Positions 9,886-19,764 of a stretch of DNA of 64,000 bases are shown here, one piece after another. Below the pieces are notes generated by a model. The model saw nothing but the letters and a program-made list of their open reading frames with translations, had not been told where the DNA came from and searched no databases. Where the stretch lies: contig NZ_CP107048.1 of assembly GCF_025736935.1 (NCBI RefSeq), forward strand, positions 372,001 to 436,000, written 5' to 3'. A program made the position numbers and the translations under genes. Positions within the stretch are counted from its first letter, which is position 1. Every line of letters starts with the position of its first letter. The stretch is from Qipengyuania sp. SS22. Lineage in GTDB: Bacteria > Pseudomonadota > Alphaproteobacteria > Sphingomonadales > Sphingomonadaceae.

Positions 9886-12252
9886 GTGAGCGAGCCGGTA
9901 AACCCCCAACAAACCAGTGCATCTGCGCTGACGACTCGGCAGGTCATCGGGCTGGAAGCGCCCGAGGGCTCCGAGTGGGGCGTGGTTCACGGCCAGCAAT
10001 ATGCCTTGCTACAGGAACGGGTGAAGGTCCGTATCGGCCTGCATCTGACAAGCTTCCTGCTCGTCGCGGTGACGCTCTACGGTTCGCTTCCGACAGTAGT
10101 GCTCGGGGCGTGGGGGCTAGCGTTGCTTACCGCGGTGGGTTTCGCCGCCCGCTGCGACCTTGGACTGGGCGATGCCGACAATCGCTTTATCGAGCTCGAA
10201 GAGATGAAATCCCACGCCATGGCCTCGGGTGCCAAGGGCGCGATGTGGTCGGTGGGCATGCTCGCCTGCGCCTGGCTTGCGGATCCGGCATCGGTCGTAC
10301 TCGTCTGGACCGTCATCGCCATGCTCGTCGTGGGGAGCAGCGCCAGCCGCTTCGGCGCGCCGCTCAGTTCGATTACCTTCACGCTTGGCGCCGGGATAGG
10401 CGGGCTGGCAGCCAGTCTCATTACCGCTCAGTTCGGGCTCGCCGTCGTAGTGCTCATGACCACGCTGCTGGCGATCTTCGGTGTTATCGAAAGTGCGCGA
10501 ATCCGCGTGGCTGCCCGGCTCGCCGAATCGGCGATGCAGGAGAAGAGCGAAGTCGTTTCCATGCTGCTGCGCGAATTCGAGGAAGGCCAGGCCGACTGGC
10601 TGTGGCAAATCGATCCGCGCCGCCGCCTCAAATCGGTTTCGCCGCGTTTTGCCTTTTCGCTGGGCAAGCAGCCCGGCCAGATCGAGGGGGAATCCTTCCT
10701 CCAGCTGATCTCGGGCGATGGCTGGAAAACCGGCCGCTTCCCGCCAAGCCTGCACGAGCTGGCCGACAAGCTGAAGCGCAAGAAGAATTTCTCCAACCTC
10801 GTGGTCAGGGTCTCGATCGATGGGCAGGACCGTTGGTGGGAGCTGTCGGGTACGCCGATCGTCGACGAACTGGGCACGTATCAGGGGTTCCGCGGTGTCG
10901 GTTCGGACGTCACCGAGCAGCGCGAATCCTCGGAAAAGATCGAGTATCTTGCGCGCTACGATACGCTGACCCAGCTGCCCAACCGCCGCATGCTCAACGA
11001 GGCGTTGGGCGAGGCGCTCAAATACGCTGCCGAATGGCGCTCGCGCTGTGCGTTCCTCATGATCGACCTCGACCGGTTCAAGGCGATCAACGATTCGCTG
11101 GGGCACCTGGTCGGCGACCGGATGCTTGGCGAAGTCGCCGCACGGCTCAAGAGCCTGGTCGTCGAAGGCGAGATCGTGGGCCGCCTGGGCGGCGACGAAT
11201 TCGCAGTGGTCATCCGCGACATCGCCAACCGCGAACGCATGGACACGCTGGCGCGCGACATCATCCAGCGACTTTCCGAGCCCTATCACATCGAAAACCA
11301 GGTCCTTTATGTCGGCGCCAGCGTCGGTTCGGCGCTGGGTCCGCGCGACGGGCGCACGGTCGAGGAATTGCTCCGCAACGCCGATCTCGCGCTTTATCGC
11401 GCGAAGGGCGAGGGCGGGGGCATGCACCGCGAATACGAACCCTCGCTACACGCCAATGCCGAAGAGAAGCGCCAGCTCGAACATTCGCTGCGCAACGCGC
11501 TCGAACGCGACGAGATGCTGCTGCACTATCAGCCGGTGGTGGACGCCACGACCGAAGAGATCGTCAGCTTCGAAGCGCTGATCCGCTGGGACAGCGCCGA
11601 TCACGGTTTCGTCAGCCCGGGCAAGTTCATCCCGCTGGCCGAAGACACCCGCCTGATCGTGCCGATCGGGACCTGGGTGATGGAAGAGGCCTGTCGCGAA
11701 GCGGCGAACAATTGGCCCGCCAACGTCAAGGTCAACGTCAACGTCTCGCCCGAACAGCTGCTCGAAACCGACTTCTCCGCCACCGTCGTGCGCGCGCTGT
11801 CGGATAGCGGGCTCGATCCCAAGCGGCTCGAGATCGAGGTGACCGAGAGCATCTTCCTGCGCGACGCCAGCGTGGCGCGTAATGCGCTCGAAGAATGCAT
11901 GGCGCTGGGATGCTCGGTTGCGCTCGACGATTTCGGGACCGGCTATTCCTCGCTCGGCTACCTGCGCAAGCTCAAGTTCTCGACCATCAAGGTCGACCGC
12001 ACCTTCGTACAGGGCGCGGCGCAGCAAAGCCCCGAATCGATCGCGATCATCCGCGCGGTCGTGGCCATGGCCGACAGTCTCGGCATGACCACCACGGCGG
12101 AAGGCGTCGAGAACGAGGAAGAAGCCGAGATGATCCGCAGCATGGGCTGCACCAAGATCCAGGGCTTCCACTTCGGTCGCCCGATGCCGCGCGGCGATGT
12201 TGCGGGCGTCTTTACCCGCCGGGCAGCGGAGCAGCGGCTCAAAAGCGCCTGA
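9886..12252 (+). CDS. Membrane GGDEF-EAL c-di-GMP turnover protein
   Basis: 788 residues, GTG start. Several N-terminal transmembrane segments (about residues 45-205), a PAS-like sensor (about 225-345, ending GVGSDVTEQRE), then GGDEF (GGDEF at 435-439) and EAL domains. The EAL motif is at 563-565, with the metal/loop motif DDFGTGYSS near 680 and the TAEGVE motif. Both catalytic signatures are intact, so it may synthesise and hydrolyse c-di-GMP. I do not see an RxxD inhibitory site five residues before GGDEF. Likely links a membrane or redox signal to surface attachment; the nearby pilus ATPase is suggestive only. Confidence 0.93.
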   Translation: MSEPVNPQQTSASALTTRQVIGLEAPEGSEWGVVHGQQYALLQERVKVRIGLHLTSFLLVAVTLYGSLPTVVLGAWGLALLTAVGFAARCDLGLGDADNRFIELEEMKSHAMASGAKGAMWSVGMLACAWLADPASVVLVWTVIAMLVVGSSASRFGAPLSSITFTLGAGIGGLAASLITAQFGLAVVVLMTTLLAIFGVIESARIRVAARLAESAMQEKSEVVSMLLREFEEGQADWLWQIDPRRRLKSVSPRFAFSLGKQPGQIEGESFLQLISGDGWKTGRFPPSLHELADKLKRKKNFSNLVVRVSIDGQDRWWELSGTPIVDELGTYQGFRGVGSDVTEQRESSEKIEYLARYDTLTQLPNRRMLNEALGEALKYAAEWRSRCAFLMIDLDRFKAINDSLGHLVGDRMLGEVAARLKSLVVEGEIVGRLGGDEFAVVIRDIANRERMDTLARDIIQRLSEPYHIENQVLYVGASVGSALGPRDGRTVEELLRNADLALYRAKGEGGGMHREYEPSLHANAEEKRQLEHSLRNALERDEMLLHYQPVVDATTEEIVSFEALIRWDSADHGFVSPGKFIPLAEDTRLIVPIGTWVMEEACREAANNWPANVKVNVNVSPEQLLETDFSATVVRALSDSGLDPKRLEIEVTESIFLRDASVARNALEECMALGCSVALDDFGTGYSSLGYLRKLKFSTIKVDRTFVQGAAQQSPESIAIIRAVVAMADSLGMTTTAEGVENEEEAEMIRSMGCTKIQGFHFGRPMPRGDVAGVFTRRAAEQRLKSA

Positions 12253-12930
12253 TCAGGCTTCGGCCAGGGCCTTCAAAGCATTTTCGAACAGCGCCAGTCC
12301 GTCGGTCCCGCCATGCGCCGGGTCGACCGCGCGTTCGGGGTGCGGCATCATGCCGAGCACATTGCCTGCGGCATTGAGCACACCCGCAATATCGCGGCGC
12401 GATCCGTTGCAATTCTCGACATAACGGAATGCCACGCGGCCCTCGCCCTCGATCCGGTCGAGCGTCGCATCGTCGGCAAAATAATTGCCATCGTGATGCG
12501 CGACCGGAATATGGATCGTCTGGCCACTGGAATAGCCGCCGGTGAAGCGTGAGCTGTCGTTTTCGACCGTCAGCGGAACGGTCCGGCAGATGAAGTTCTG
12601 GCTGGCATTGCGCATCAGCGCGCCGGGCAGGAGGCCGGCTTCGGTCAGGACCTGGAAGCCGTTGCACACGCCCAGCACGGGCACACCGCGCTCGGCCTGC
12701 TGCTTGACGCCGCGCATCACCGGGCTGTTCGCTGCCATCGCGCCCGAACGCAGGTAATCGCCATAGGAAAAGCCGCCGGGCAGCGCGATGAAATCAAGCC
12801 GTTCGGGCAGTTCGGTATCGGCATGCCAGACCCGTAGCGGGCCTTCGCCCGTAACCCGCTCGATCGCCACCGCCATGTCGCGGTCGCAATTGGAACCGGG
12901 GAAGGTGATTACGGCGGCGCGGAAAGTCAT
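12253..12930 (-). CDS. purQ: Phosphoribosylformylglycinamidine synthase, glutaminase subunit
   Basis: 225-residue class I glutamine amidotransferase. The nucleophile is Cys89 in LGVCNGFQ, and the C-terminal [11 protein letters not shown] carries the catalytic His/Glu. The start [16 protein letters not shown] is placed at 12930 because this ATG overlaps the purS stop (ATGA). It supplies ammonia to the PurL subunit in purine synthesis, with PurS as third component. purL is not next in line within this window: the downstream side is the convergent GGDEF-EAL gene. Confidence 0.97.
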   Translation of the reverse strand: MTFRAAVITFPGSNCDRDMAVAIERVTGEGPLRVWHADTELPERLDFIALPGGFSYGDYLRSGAMAANSPVMRGVKQQAERGVPVLGVCNGFQVLTEAGLLPGALMRNASQNFICRTVPLTVENDSSRFTGGYSSGQTIHIPVAHHDGNYFADDATLDRIEGEGRVAFRYVENCNGSRRDIAGVLNAAGNVLGMMPHPERAVDPAHGGTDGLALFENALKALAEA

Positions 12931-13163
12931 CAGCCGACCTTCTCGATGCGGTAGTTTTCGATCACCGTATTGGCGAGCAGCTTCTCGCACATATCGGTCA
13001 GCGCCTCGTCGCTCGTGCCGTCGGCGACCTCGAGTTCGATCAACCGGCCCACGCGGACATCGGCAACTCCGTCGAAGCCCAGACCTTCGAGCGCATGATG
13101 GACGGCGCGGCCCTGCGGGTCGAGGACGCCGGGCTTGAGCGAGACATGGACGCGGATTTTCAT
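12930..13163 (-). CDS. purS: Phosphoribosylformylglycinamidine synthase subunit PurS
   Basis: 77 residues, [21 protein letters not shown] with the [18 protein letters not shown] core and the closing [15 protein letters not shown] typical of PurS. It bridges PurQ and the small-type PurL. The start is set by homology; the frame extends upstream without meaning. The ATGA overlap with purQ indicates translational coupling. Confidence 0.96.
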   Translation of the reverse strand: MKIRVHVSLKPGVLDPQGRAVHHALEGLGFDGVADVRVGRLIELEVADGTSDEALTDMCEKLLANTVIENYRIEKVG

Positions 13164-13279
13164 CGACAGGCCTTTCGTGTTGGCGCGCCTATGGCGCAGC
13201 GCCCGCGCGCATTCAAGTCCGCGTGGATGCGCGCCGGGGATGGCCGCCGAAGTGACATATCCGCGACGGATTGTAGCGC

Positions 13280-13298
13280 GATTGCAACATTTGCAATC
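13280..13298. promoter_or_regulatory. Putative operator, perfect dyad GATTGCAA-CAT-TTGCAATC
   Basis: Exact 8-bp inverted repeat with a 3-base spacer in the 267-base divergent spacer between purS and the TonB receptor. Further half-site-like sequences flank it (GGATTGTAGC at about 13268 and GTCGCAATC at about 13304). Its position, about 130 bases before the receptor start, suits a dimeric regulator of the receptor or of purS. The regulator is unknown. Nothing else identifiable lies in the spacer. Confidence 0.5.
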
Positions 13299-13430
13299 AA
13301 TCTGTCGCAATCGGATGCGTCGCGCCCCAATTCCCCGCGCAACCTGCTATCGGATGCGCACGGCGATAATGCCGCTTCCCTCCAAATGCCCGCCCCCCAA
13401 TATGCGCGCTCAAGCAGGAATTCCCCCGAC

Positions 13431-15689
13431 ATGACCATTCGATCCACCGCTGCCCGTTTCCTCGGCGCCAGCACGCTCGCTCTTGCCGCCTTCGCCGCGC
13501 AACCCGCCCTCGCGCAGGATACTGACGCCGGCGAAACTGGTGCCGCAGAAGCCGGCGACGGCCAGCTTAACACCATCATCGTCACCGCCAATCGGCGCGA
13601 GGAAAACCTGCAGGATGTCGCGGTTTCGGCGGCAACGCTCGATGCCAGCACCGTGCGCACGATCTTCGATGCGGGCGCGGAAATCACCGCGCTGGCGGCG
13701 CGCGTGCCCGGCCTGTTCGTCGAAAGCTCGAACGGGCGCGCGGCCCCGCGCTTCTACATCCGCGGACTTGGCAATACCGATTTCGACCTCGCCGCATCGC
13801 AGCCCGTTTCGGTGGTGATGGACGATGTCGTGATGGAAAACGTCACGCTCAAATCCTTCCCGATCTTCGACGTCGAGCGCATCGAAGTGCTGCGCGGCCC
13901 GCAGGGCACGCTGTTCGGCCGCAACACGCCTGCCGGCATCGTCAAGATCGACACGGTCAAGCCGGGCGACGAATTCGCGGTCGACGGGTCGGTCAGCTAT
14001 GGCAGCTTCAACAGCATTTCGGCCGATGGCGGCGTCACCGTCCCGCTTGCTCCGGGTGTGGTGTCGCTGCGCCTGTCGGGTCTGTGGCAGCAGCGCGACA
14101 ACTGGATCGACAACGGCTTCACCGGTGAAGAGGATGCCTATGGCGCCTACAGCGAAGTGGCGGGTCGTGCGCAGCTGCTGATCACTCCCGGCGACCGCCT
14201 GTCGATCCTCGGCAGCTATTCGATCCGCGACCTCGACGGTCAGTCTACGCTGTTCCGCGCCAATATCCTTGGCCCGGGCGACAACGAGCTGAACGACAAT
14301 TACGACCGCGACACCGTGTTCTACGATGCGGGCGGTCGCAATGAAGCCGCTTACAAGGCCGAGATCGCGACCGCCAAGGTCGACTACGAAGCCGATGTCG
14401 CGACCTTTACCAGCATCACCAGCTGGGCGAACAGCGAAGGCCGCAGCCGCGGTGATATCGATGGCGGATGGGTCATTCGTGATGAGAATGGCGACGTGGT
14501 CGAGACCGGTCCCGGTTTCATCCCGTTTGAATCGGATACGCAGGACTCGATCGATCTCAAGCAATTCACGCAGGAAGTGCGCATCGCCTCGAACTCGAAC
14601 GGTCCGGTGCAATGGCAGGTCGGCGGGTTCTATTTCGACAGCGACTTCGACGTCACCACCGTCGGCTTCGACTTCCCGCCGCCGGTAACCGTCAACCACA
14701 CCAACGAAAGCTGGGCCGTGTTCGGCCAGGTGACGGGCGAAATCACTCCCGCGCTCAAACTGACCGGCGGCCTGCGCTATACCGAGGACGAGAAGGCGTT
14801 TGCCGTGACGCAGACGTCGTTCATCTCGGGTCCCGGCGCGCAGGAACGCAGCGTCAAGGACGAGCGGATCAGCTGGGACCTTGCCGCCTTCTACGACGTG
14901 AGCCTCGATGCCAGCGTCTATGCACGCGTGGCGAGCGGGTTCCGTGCACCGACCATCCAGGGCCGCGATGTTGCCTTCGGTTCAGCCCCGTCGATCGCCA
15001 CGTCCGAAAAGATCATGAGCTATGAAGCCGGCTTCAAGTCCGAATTCGCAGGGCGCAGTATCCGTCTTAATGGCGCGGTCTATTACTACACGATCGAAGA
15101 TCCGCAGTTCACCGCGGTGGGCGGCGCGGGCAATCTCGTGCAGCTGGTCAACGCCGAGGAAGGCCGCGGCTACGGCTTCGAACTCGACAGCGCCTTCCAG
15201 ATCACCCCCGACTTCCTCGTCACTGCGGGCGTGAGCTGGAACAAGACCGAGATCAAGGACGACGCGCTGGCGGTCGGCATCTGTGCGCAGTGCACTGTGA
15301 CCGATCCGACGGTCGTCCTGTCGGGGAACACGCGCGCGCTGGTGGATGGCAACCCGTTCCCCAACGCCCCCGAATGGATCGCCGACATCACCGCGCGTTA
15401 CGGCGTGCCGGTGGGCAATGCGGGCGAGATCTTCGTCTTCACCGACTGGGCTTATCAGGGGAAGACCAACCTCTTCATCTACGAAAGCGCCGAATTCAAT
15501 ACGAACAACCAGATCGAGGGCGGGCTGCGGGTCGGCTATGCCAAGCGTGACGGCACGTTCGAGCTTGCTGCCTTCGTGCGCAACATCACCGATGCCGACA
15601 ATGTGAAGGGCGGCATCGACTTCAACAACAACACCGCATTCGTCAACGATCCGCGCGTGTTCGGCGTCTCGGCCCGCGTCAGCTACTAA
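13431..15689 (+). CDS. TonB-dependent outer-membrane receptor
   Basis: 752 residues. The start at ATG 13431 gives a clean signal peptide (MTIRSTAARFLGASTLALAA, cleaved after ALA-Q about residue 28). TonB box NTIIVTA at about 43-49, plug domain with the IEVLRGPQGTLFGRNTPAGIVKI motif, then a beta barrel ending in the aromatic outer-membrane C-terminus VSARVSY. A CAQC pair sits in a late extracellular-type loop (about residue 620). Substrate not predictable; no catabolic partner lies beside it. It interrupts an otherwise purine-biosynthetic stretch (purC on one side, purS-purQ on the other). Confidence 0.93.
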   Translation: MTIRSTAARFLGASTLALAAFAAQPALAQDTDAGETGAAEAGDGQLNTIIVTANRREENLQDVAVSAATLDASTVRTIFDAGAEITALAARVPGLFVESSNGRAAPRFYIRGLGNTDFDLAASQPVSVVMDDVVMENVTLKSFPIFDVERIEVLRGPQGTLFGRNTPAGIVKIDTVKPGDEFAVDGSVSYGSFNSISADGGVTVPLAPGVVSLRLSGLWQQRDNWIDNGFTGEEDAYGAYSEVAGRAQLLITPGDRLSILGSYSIRDLDGQSTLFRANILGPGDNELNDNYDRDTVFYDAGGRNEAAYKAEIATAKVDYEADVATFTSITSWANSEGRSRGDIDGGWVIRDENGDVVETGPGFIPFESDTQDSIDLKQFTQEVRIASNSNGPVQWQVGGFYFDSDFDVTTVGFDFPPPVTVNHTNESWAVFGQVTGEITPALKLTGGLRYTEDEKAFAVTQTSFISGPGAQERSVKDERISWDLAAFYDVSLDASVYARVASGFRAPTIQGRDVAFGSAPSIATSEKIMSYEAGFKSEFAGRSIRLNGAVYYYTIEDPQFTAVGGAGNLVQLVNAEEGRGYGFELDSAFQITPDFLVTAGVSWNKTEIKDDALAVGICAQCTVTDPTVVLSGNTRALVDGNPFPNAPEWIADITARYGVPVGNAGEIFVFTDWAYQGKTNLFIYESAEFNTNNQIEGGLRVGYAKRDGTFELAAFVRNITDADNVKGGIDFNNNTAFVNDPRVFGVSARVSY

Positions 15690-15709
15690 GCACGCGGACG
15701 ACCGACAAG

Positions 15710-15745
15710 AAAAGGGCCGGGGGGAGCAATCCCTCCGGCCCTTTT
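15710..15745 (+). terminator. Rho-independent terminator after the TonB receptor
   Basis: 16-bp stem with one mismatch (AAAAGGGCCGGGGGGA with TCCCTCCGGCCCTTTT), GCAA loop and a T-run. It starts 20 bases after the receptor stop. The A-run on the left also gives T residues on the minus strand, so it may work in both directions and end purC transcripts. Confidence 0.9.
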
Positions 15746-15795
15746 TCTATGCCAACGCCGCGCCGCGCCGCTTGCGCCGGGCACGGCTGACCGCG

Positions 15796-16599
15796 TTACT
15801 TCTTCGGCTTGCTCGGCGTGCGCAGCCGCCCGCGGTGCGCATTCATGTCGAGCACCTCGCCCGGACCGCTGTCTTCGTTCTGCAGCAGGCCGAGACGACG
15901 CGCGACCTCCTGGTAGGCTTCGCTTTCGCCGCCCAGGTCGCGGCGGAACCGGTCCTTGTCGAGCTTCTCGCCGGTGTTGATGTCCCACAGGCGGCAGCCA
16001 TCGGGGCTGATCTCGTCGGCCAGGATCACGCGGCTGAAATCGCCATCCCAGATACGGCCGAATTCGAGCTTGAAGTCGATCAGGCGGATATCGATCGCGC
16101 TGAACATGCCCGAAAGGAAATCGTTGATGCGGATCGCCATGCTCGACATGTCCTGCAGCTCTTCATGGCTGCACCAGTTAAAGCAGGCGATTTCCTCTTC
16201 GGAGACCTTGGGGTCGCCCAGCGCATCGTCCTTGAGGCAATATTCAATCAGCGTGTGCGGCAGCAGCTCGCCTTCCTCGATCCCGAGGCGCTTGCTCAGC
16301 GTGCCGGCGGCGACATTGCGCACCACGACTTCGAGCGGAATGATCTCGACCTGGCGAACCAGCTGCTCACGCATGTTGAGGCGGCGGATGAAATGCGTCG
16401 GAATGCCGATGTGCGACAGCCGCGTGAACACATATTCGCTGATGCGATTGTTGATCACGCCCTTGCCGTTGATCGTACCCTTTTTCTCGGCGTTGAACGC
16501 GGTCGCATCATCCTTGAAATACTGGATGATCGTGCCCGGTTCGGGGCCTTCGTAGAGGATCTTGGCCTTGCCTTCGTAGATCTGGCGCCGACGAGCCAT
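15796..16599 (-). CDS. purC: SAICAR synthetase (phosphoribosylaminoimidazole-succinocarboxamide synthase)
   Basis: 267 residues starting [18 protein letters not shown], the standard PurC opening, with FKDDATAFN, the [20 protein letters not shown] stretch, [19 protein letters not shown] core and the [13 protein letters not shown] metal/substrate motif. It ligates aspartate to CAIR using ATP in purine synthesis. The C-terminus has a short basic tail (TPSKPKK). In many alphaproteobacteria purC is followed directly by purS and purQ; here a plus-strand TonB receptor and a terminator lie between. Confidence 0.97.
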   Translation of the reverse strand: MARRRQIYEGKAKILYEGPEPGTIIQYFKDDATAFNAEKKGTINGKGVINNRISEYVFTRLSHIGIPTHFIRRLNMREQLVRQVEIIPLEVVVRNVAAGTLSKRLGIEEGELLPHTLIEYCLKDDALGDPKVSEEEIACFNWCSHEELQDMSSMAIRINDFLSGMFSAIDIRLIDFKLEFGRIWDGDFSRVILADEISPDGCRLWDINTGEKLDKDRFRRDLGGESEAYQEVARRLGLLQNEDSGPGEVLDMNAHRGRLRTPSKPKK

Positions 16600-16748
16600 G
16601 AATATGCATTCCTTCACGCTAGAAAAGCCTGCGCCCCGGCGACGGAATCGACTGGCGATTGCGACTGCCGGGGCGTTGGGTTCGCCATACATAAGCCGCC
16701 GGACGAAAGCAATTGCAGGCGCGCGGCGCGGTGGTTAGCGCGCGCAGC

Positions 16749-17894
16749 ATGGATACGGGCCGCATCATCGATGGCGCACTGGGTGCGCAGCAAGACGATC
16801 TGGCCGGTCTCGCGCGACAGTCGCGACTGCGCACACTGTCGCGCGCCGACGGGCTGGATTTCTCGTCCAACGACTATCTGGCGTTGGCGGGAAGCGCGCG
16901 GTTGAAAGCCGCGGTGGTGGCAGCGCTCGATCGCGGGGTTCCGGTCGGGGCGGGCGGCTCGCGGCTGCTGCGCGGCAACCATCCCGAACACGAATTGCTC
17001 GAGGCGGAGGCGGCGCGCTTCTTCGGCTGCGAAAGCGCGTTGTTCCTGGCCAATGGCTACACCGCCAACAGCGCGCTTCTCGGCACGCTGCCGCAGCGCG
17101 GCGACGCGATCTTCCATGATGAACTGGTCCATGCGAGCGCGCATGAAGGCATGCGCCTGTCGCGGGCCGAGCGGGTCAGCGTGCCGCATAACGATATCGA
17201 TGCCTTTGCCGATGCGCTGGCACGCTGGCGGGCCACCAACCCGCGCGGGACCGCCTGGATCGCGGTGGAAACGCTCTACAGCATGGATGGCGACCGCGCG
17301 CCGATCCATGCGCTGGCCGATCTCGCGGATCGGTATGGCGCGATCCTGCTGGCCGACGATGCGCATGCCACCGGCGTCTTCGGCAAGGGCGGAAGGGGGC
17401 TGGCGGATACGATCGACGGGCGCCCCAACGCCATTGTGCTGCGCACCTGCGGCAAGGCGCTGGGCAGCGAAGGCGCGCTGCTGTGCGGGCCGCGGGTCAT
17501 GCGCGACCATCTGGTCAATCGTGGGCGCAGCGTGATCTTCTCCACCGCCCCATCGCCGCTGATCGCCGCCTGCGTACGCGAGGCGCTGAAGATCGTGGCC
17601 GAGGAACCCGAGCGGCGCGACGCGCTGGCCGATCTGATTGCGCATGCCACGCACCGGCTCGCCCCGCTGGGTGCCACCGCCAGCGGATCGCAGATCATGC
17701 CGCTGATCTTGGGCGGCGAGGCGGGCACGATGCAGGTTGCCCAAGCATTGCGCGACGCGGGCTTCGACATTCGCGGCATCAGGCCGCCGACCGTTCCCGC
17801 GGGCTCAAGCCGCCTGCGTATTTCGCTGACATTGAACGTGGGCCGCGGGCAGATCGACGACCTCGCCACTGCACTTTCGGAGATACTCGCATGA
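16749..17894 (+). CDS. bioF: 8-amino-7-oxononanoate synthase
   Basis: 381-residue alpha-oxoamine synthase (PLP, fold type I): LDFSSNDYLAL N-terminal motif, GSGGSRLLRGNHPEHELLE-type region (here AGGSRLLRGNH), DDAHATGVFG, and the PLP lysine in TCGKALGSEGA (about Lys236). It condenses pimeloyl-thioester with alanine in biotin synthesis. The family also includes ALA synthase and KBL, but the neighbours bioD and bioA settle it. I chose ATG 16749; an upstream in-frame ATG at 16713 is possible. The stop overlaps bioD (ATGA). Confidence 0.94.
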   Translation: MDTGRIIDGALGAQQDDLAGLARQSRLRTLSRADGLDFSSNDYLALAGSARLKAAVVAALDRGVPVGAGGSRLLRGNHPEHELLEAEAARFFGCESALFLANGYTANSALLGTLPQRGDAIFHDELVHASAHEGMRLSRAERVSVPHNDIDAFADALARWRATNPRGTAWIAVETLYSMDGDRAPIHALADLADRYGAILLADDAHATGVFGKGGRGLADTIDGRPNAIVLRTCGKALGSEGALLCGPRVMRDHLVNRGRSVIFSTAPSPLIAACVREALKIVAEEPERRDALADLIAHATHRLAPLGATASGSQIMPLILGGEAGTMQVAQALRDAGFDIRGIRPPTVPAGSSRLRISLTLNVGRGQIDDLATALSEILA

Positions 17895-18511
17895 GTGCTT
17901 TCGTCGTTACCGGCACCGATACCGATATCGGCAAGACCGTCTTCGCCGCGGGTTTGGCGGGCGCGCTCGAGGCGCATTACTGGAAGCCGGTGCAGGCGGG
18001 GCTGGAGGAGGGAGGTGATCGCGCGCAGGTCGCGCGGCTGGCCGGACTGCCCGCGGACAAGGTCCTGCCCGAGGCCTATCGCCTCGCTACACCGTGCTCG
18101 CCGCATCGGGCGGCCGCGATCGACGGGGTGGCAATCGATCCTGCGCGGCTCGCGCTGCCCGACCAGCGTCCGCTGGTGGTCGAGGGGGCGGGCGGCGCGC
18201 TCGTCCCGCTCGGCGGGGACCTGCTCTATGCCGATATGTTCGCGCGCTGGGCCCTCCCGGTGATCGTGGTGGCGCGAACCGGACTCGGTACGATCAACCA
18301 CGCGTTGCTGACGATCGAAGCGCTGCGGTCGCGCGGTGTGCCGATCCACGGCGTCGCCTTCGTCGGCGAGGCAGTCGAGGATAGCGAGGCGACCATTTGC
18401 CGCATCGGCGGCGCGAAACGGCTCGGACGGCTGCCGATCCTCGCCACGCTCGACGTCGCAACGCTTGCCGCCGCCTTTTCCGCCGCTTTCGATCTTACGG
18501 ATTTCGCATGA
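17891..18511 (+). CDS. bioD: Dethiobiotin synthetase
   Basis: 206 residues beginning MSAFVVTGTDTDIGKTVFAA with the BioD P-loop at residues 8-16, KPVQAGLEEGGD carrying the DAPA-site Lys, and VVEGAGGALVPL. It closes the ureido ring from DAPA, CO2 and ATP. The four-base ATGA overlaps at both ends (with bioF and bioA) show a translationally coupled operon. bioB is not in the window. Confidence 0.96.
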   Translation: MSAFVVTGTDTDIGKTVFAAGLAGALEAHYWKPVQAGLEEGGDRAQVARLAGLPADKVLPEAYRLATPCSPHRAAAIDGVAIDPARLALPDQRPLVVEGAGGALVPLGGDLLYADMFARWALPVIVVARTGLGTINHALLTIEALRSRGVPIHGVAFVGEAVEDSEATICRIGGAKRLGRLPILATLDVATLAAAFSAAFDLTDFA

Positions 18512-19764
18512 CCCATTCCCCCGTATGGCATCCCTTCACGCAGCACGGACTGGGCGACCCGGTCCCGCTGGTCACGCATGCCGAGGGCGCCGCGCTGTAC
18601 ACGGCCGATGGCCGCCGCGTGGTGGACGCCATCTCGAGCTGGTGGGTGACCACGCATGGCCACTGCCATCCGCGGATCATGGCGGCGATTGACGAGCAGG
18701 CGCAGCGGCTCGACCAGATGATCTTCGCCGGCTGGACGCACCAGCCCGCAGAGGACCTAGCGCGCGAACTGTGCCGGATCTTGCCCGATGGACTGACCCG
18801 CGTATTCTATTCCGACAGCGGTTCCACCGCGGTCGAGGTCGCGCTCAAGATGGCGCTGGGCTACTGGACGCATCGGGGGGAGGAGCGCAGCCGGATCGTG
18901 GTGATGGAGCATTCCTATCACGGCGATACGATCGGCGCGATGTCGGTCGGCGCGCGCGGGGTGTTCAACGCCGCCTATGCGCCGATGCTGTTCGATGTCG
19001 GGCGGGTGCCATTTCCCGGCGATGATCCGCAGCCGACGCTCGACGCGCTGGAGGCCGAATGCGGTGCAGGAGCGGCGGCGTTCATCGTCGAGCCGCTGGT
19101 GCTGGGGGCGGGCGGCATGCTGGTGTATCCGCCCGCGGTGCTGGCCGAGATGCGTGCGATCTGCGCCCGCCACGGCACGCTCTTCCTCGCCGACGAAGTG
19201 ATGACCGCCTGGGGCCGCACCGGCACGCTGACCGCCTGCGAACAGGCCGATGTGGTGCCCGACATCATGTGCCTGTCGAAAGGGCTGACCGGCGGCGCGA
19301 TGCCGCTGGCGGTGACCATGGCGAGCGAGCCGATCTGGGATGCGCATTATTCCACCGACCGCACGCGCACCTTCTACCATTCGTCGAGCTATACCGCGAA
19401 CCCGGTCGCCTGCGCCGCGGCCAATGCCAATCTGGCGATCTGGCGCGAAGAACCCGTGCGCGAGCGGATCGCGGCACTGGCAGCGAAGCAGCAGGCGCAT
19501 CTGGCCGCGCTGGCGGATCACCGCATGGTGCGCAACGCGCGGCGCTGCGGGACGATTGCCGCGCTCGAGCTCGGCGATCCGGGCGGCAGCTATCTGTCGG
19601 ACCTCGGGCCGAAGCTCCTGCGCCGGTTCCGCGAGGCGGACCTGCTGTTGCGGCCGCTCGGCAACACCGTTTACGTCATGCCGCCCTATTGCATCGAGGA
19701 TGCCGATCTGACGCGCATCTGGGCCGAGATCGGCGCCGCAGCGGACGACGTGGCCGCGTCCTAG
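18508..19764 (+). CDS. bioA: Adenosylmethionine--8-amino-7-oxononanoate transaminase
   Basis: 418-residue class III PLP aminotransferase: VWHPFTQH opening, ISSWWVTTHGHCHP, FYSDSGSTAVEVALKMAL, the ADEVMTAWGRTG motif and the PLP lysine in CLSKGLTGG (about Lys258). The WWVTxHGH motif is diagnostic of BioA, which uses SAM as amino donor. The start overlaps bioD by four bases. The stop overlaps the stop of the convergent antiporter gene. Confidence 0.96.
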   Translation: MTHSPVWHPFTQHGLGDPVPLVTHAEGAALYTADGRRVVDAISSWWVTTHGHCHPRIMAAIDEQAQRLDQMIFAGWTHQPAEDLARELCRILPDGLTRVFYSDSGSTAVEVALKMALGYWTHRGEERSRIVVMEHSYHGDTIGAMSVGARGVFNAAYAPMLFDVGRVPFPGDDPQPTLDALEAECGAGAAAFIVEPLVLGAGGMLVYPPAVLAEMRAICARHGTLFLADEVMTAWGRTGTLTACEQADVVPDIMCLSKGLTGGAMPLAVTMASEPIWDAHYSTDRTRTFYHSSSYTANPVACAAANANLAIWREEPVRERIAALAAKQQAHLAALADHRMVRNARRCGTIAALELGDPGGSYLSDLGPKLLRRFREADLLLRPLGNTVYVMPPYCIEDADLTRIWAEIGAAADDVAAS

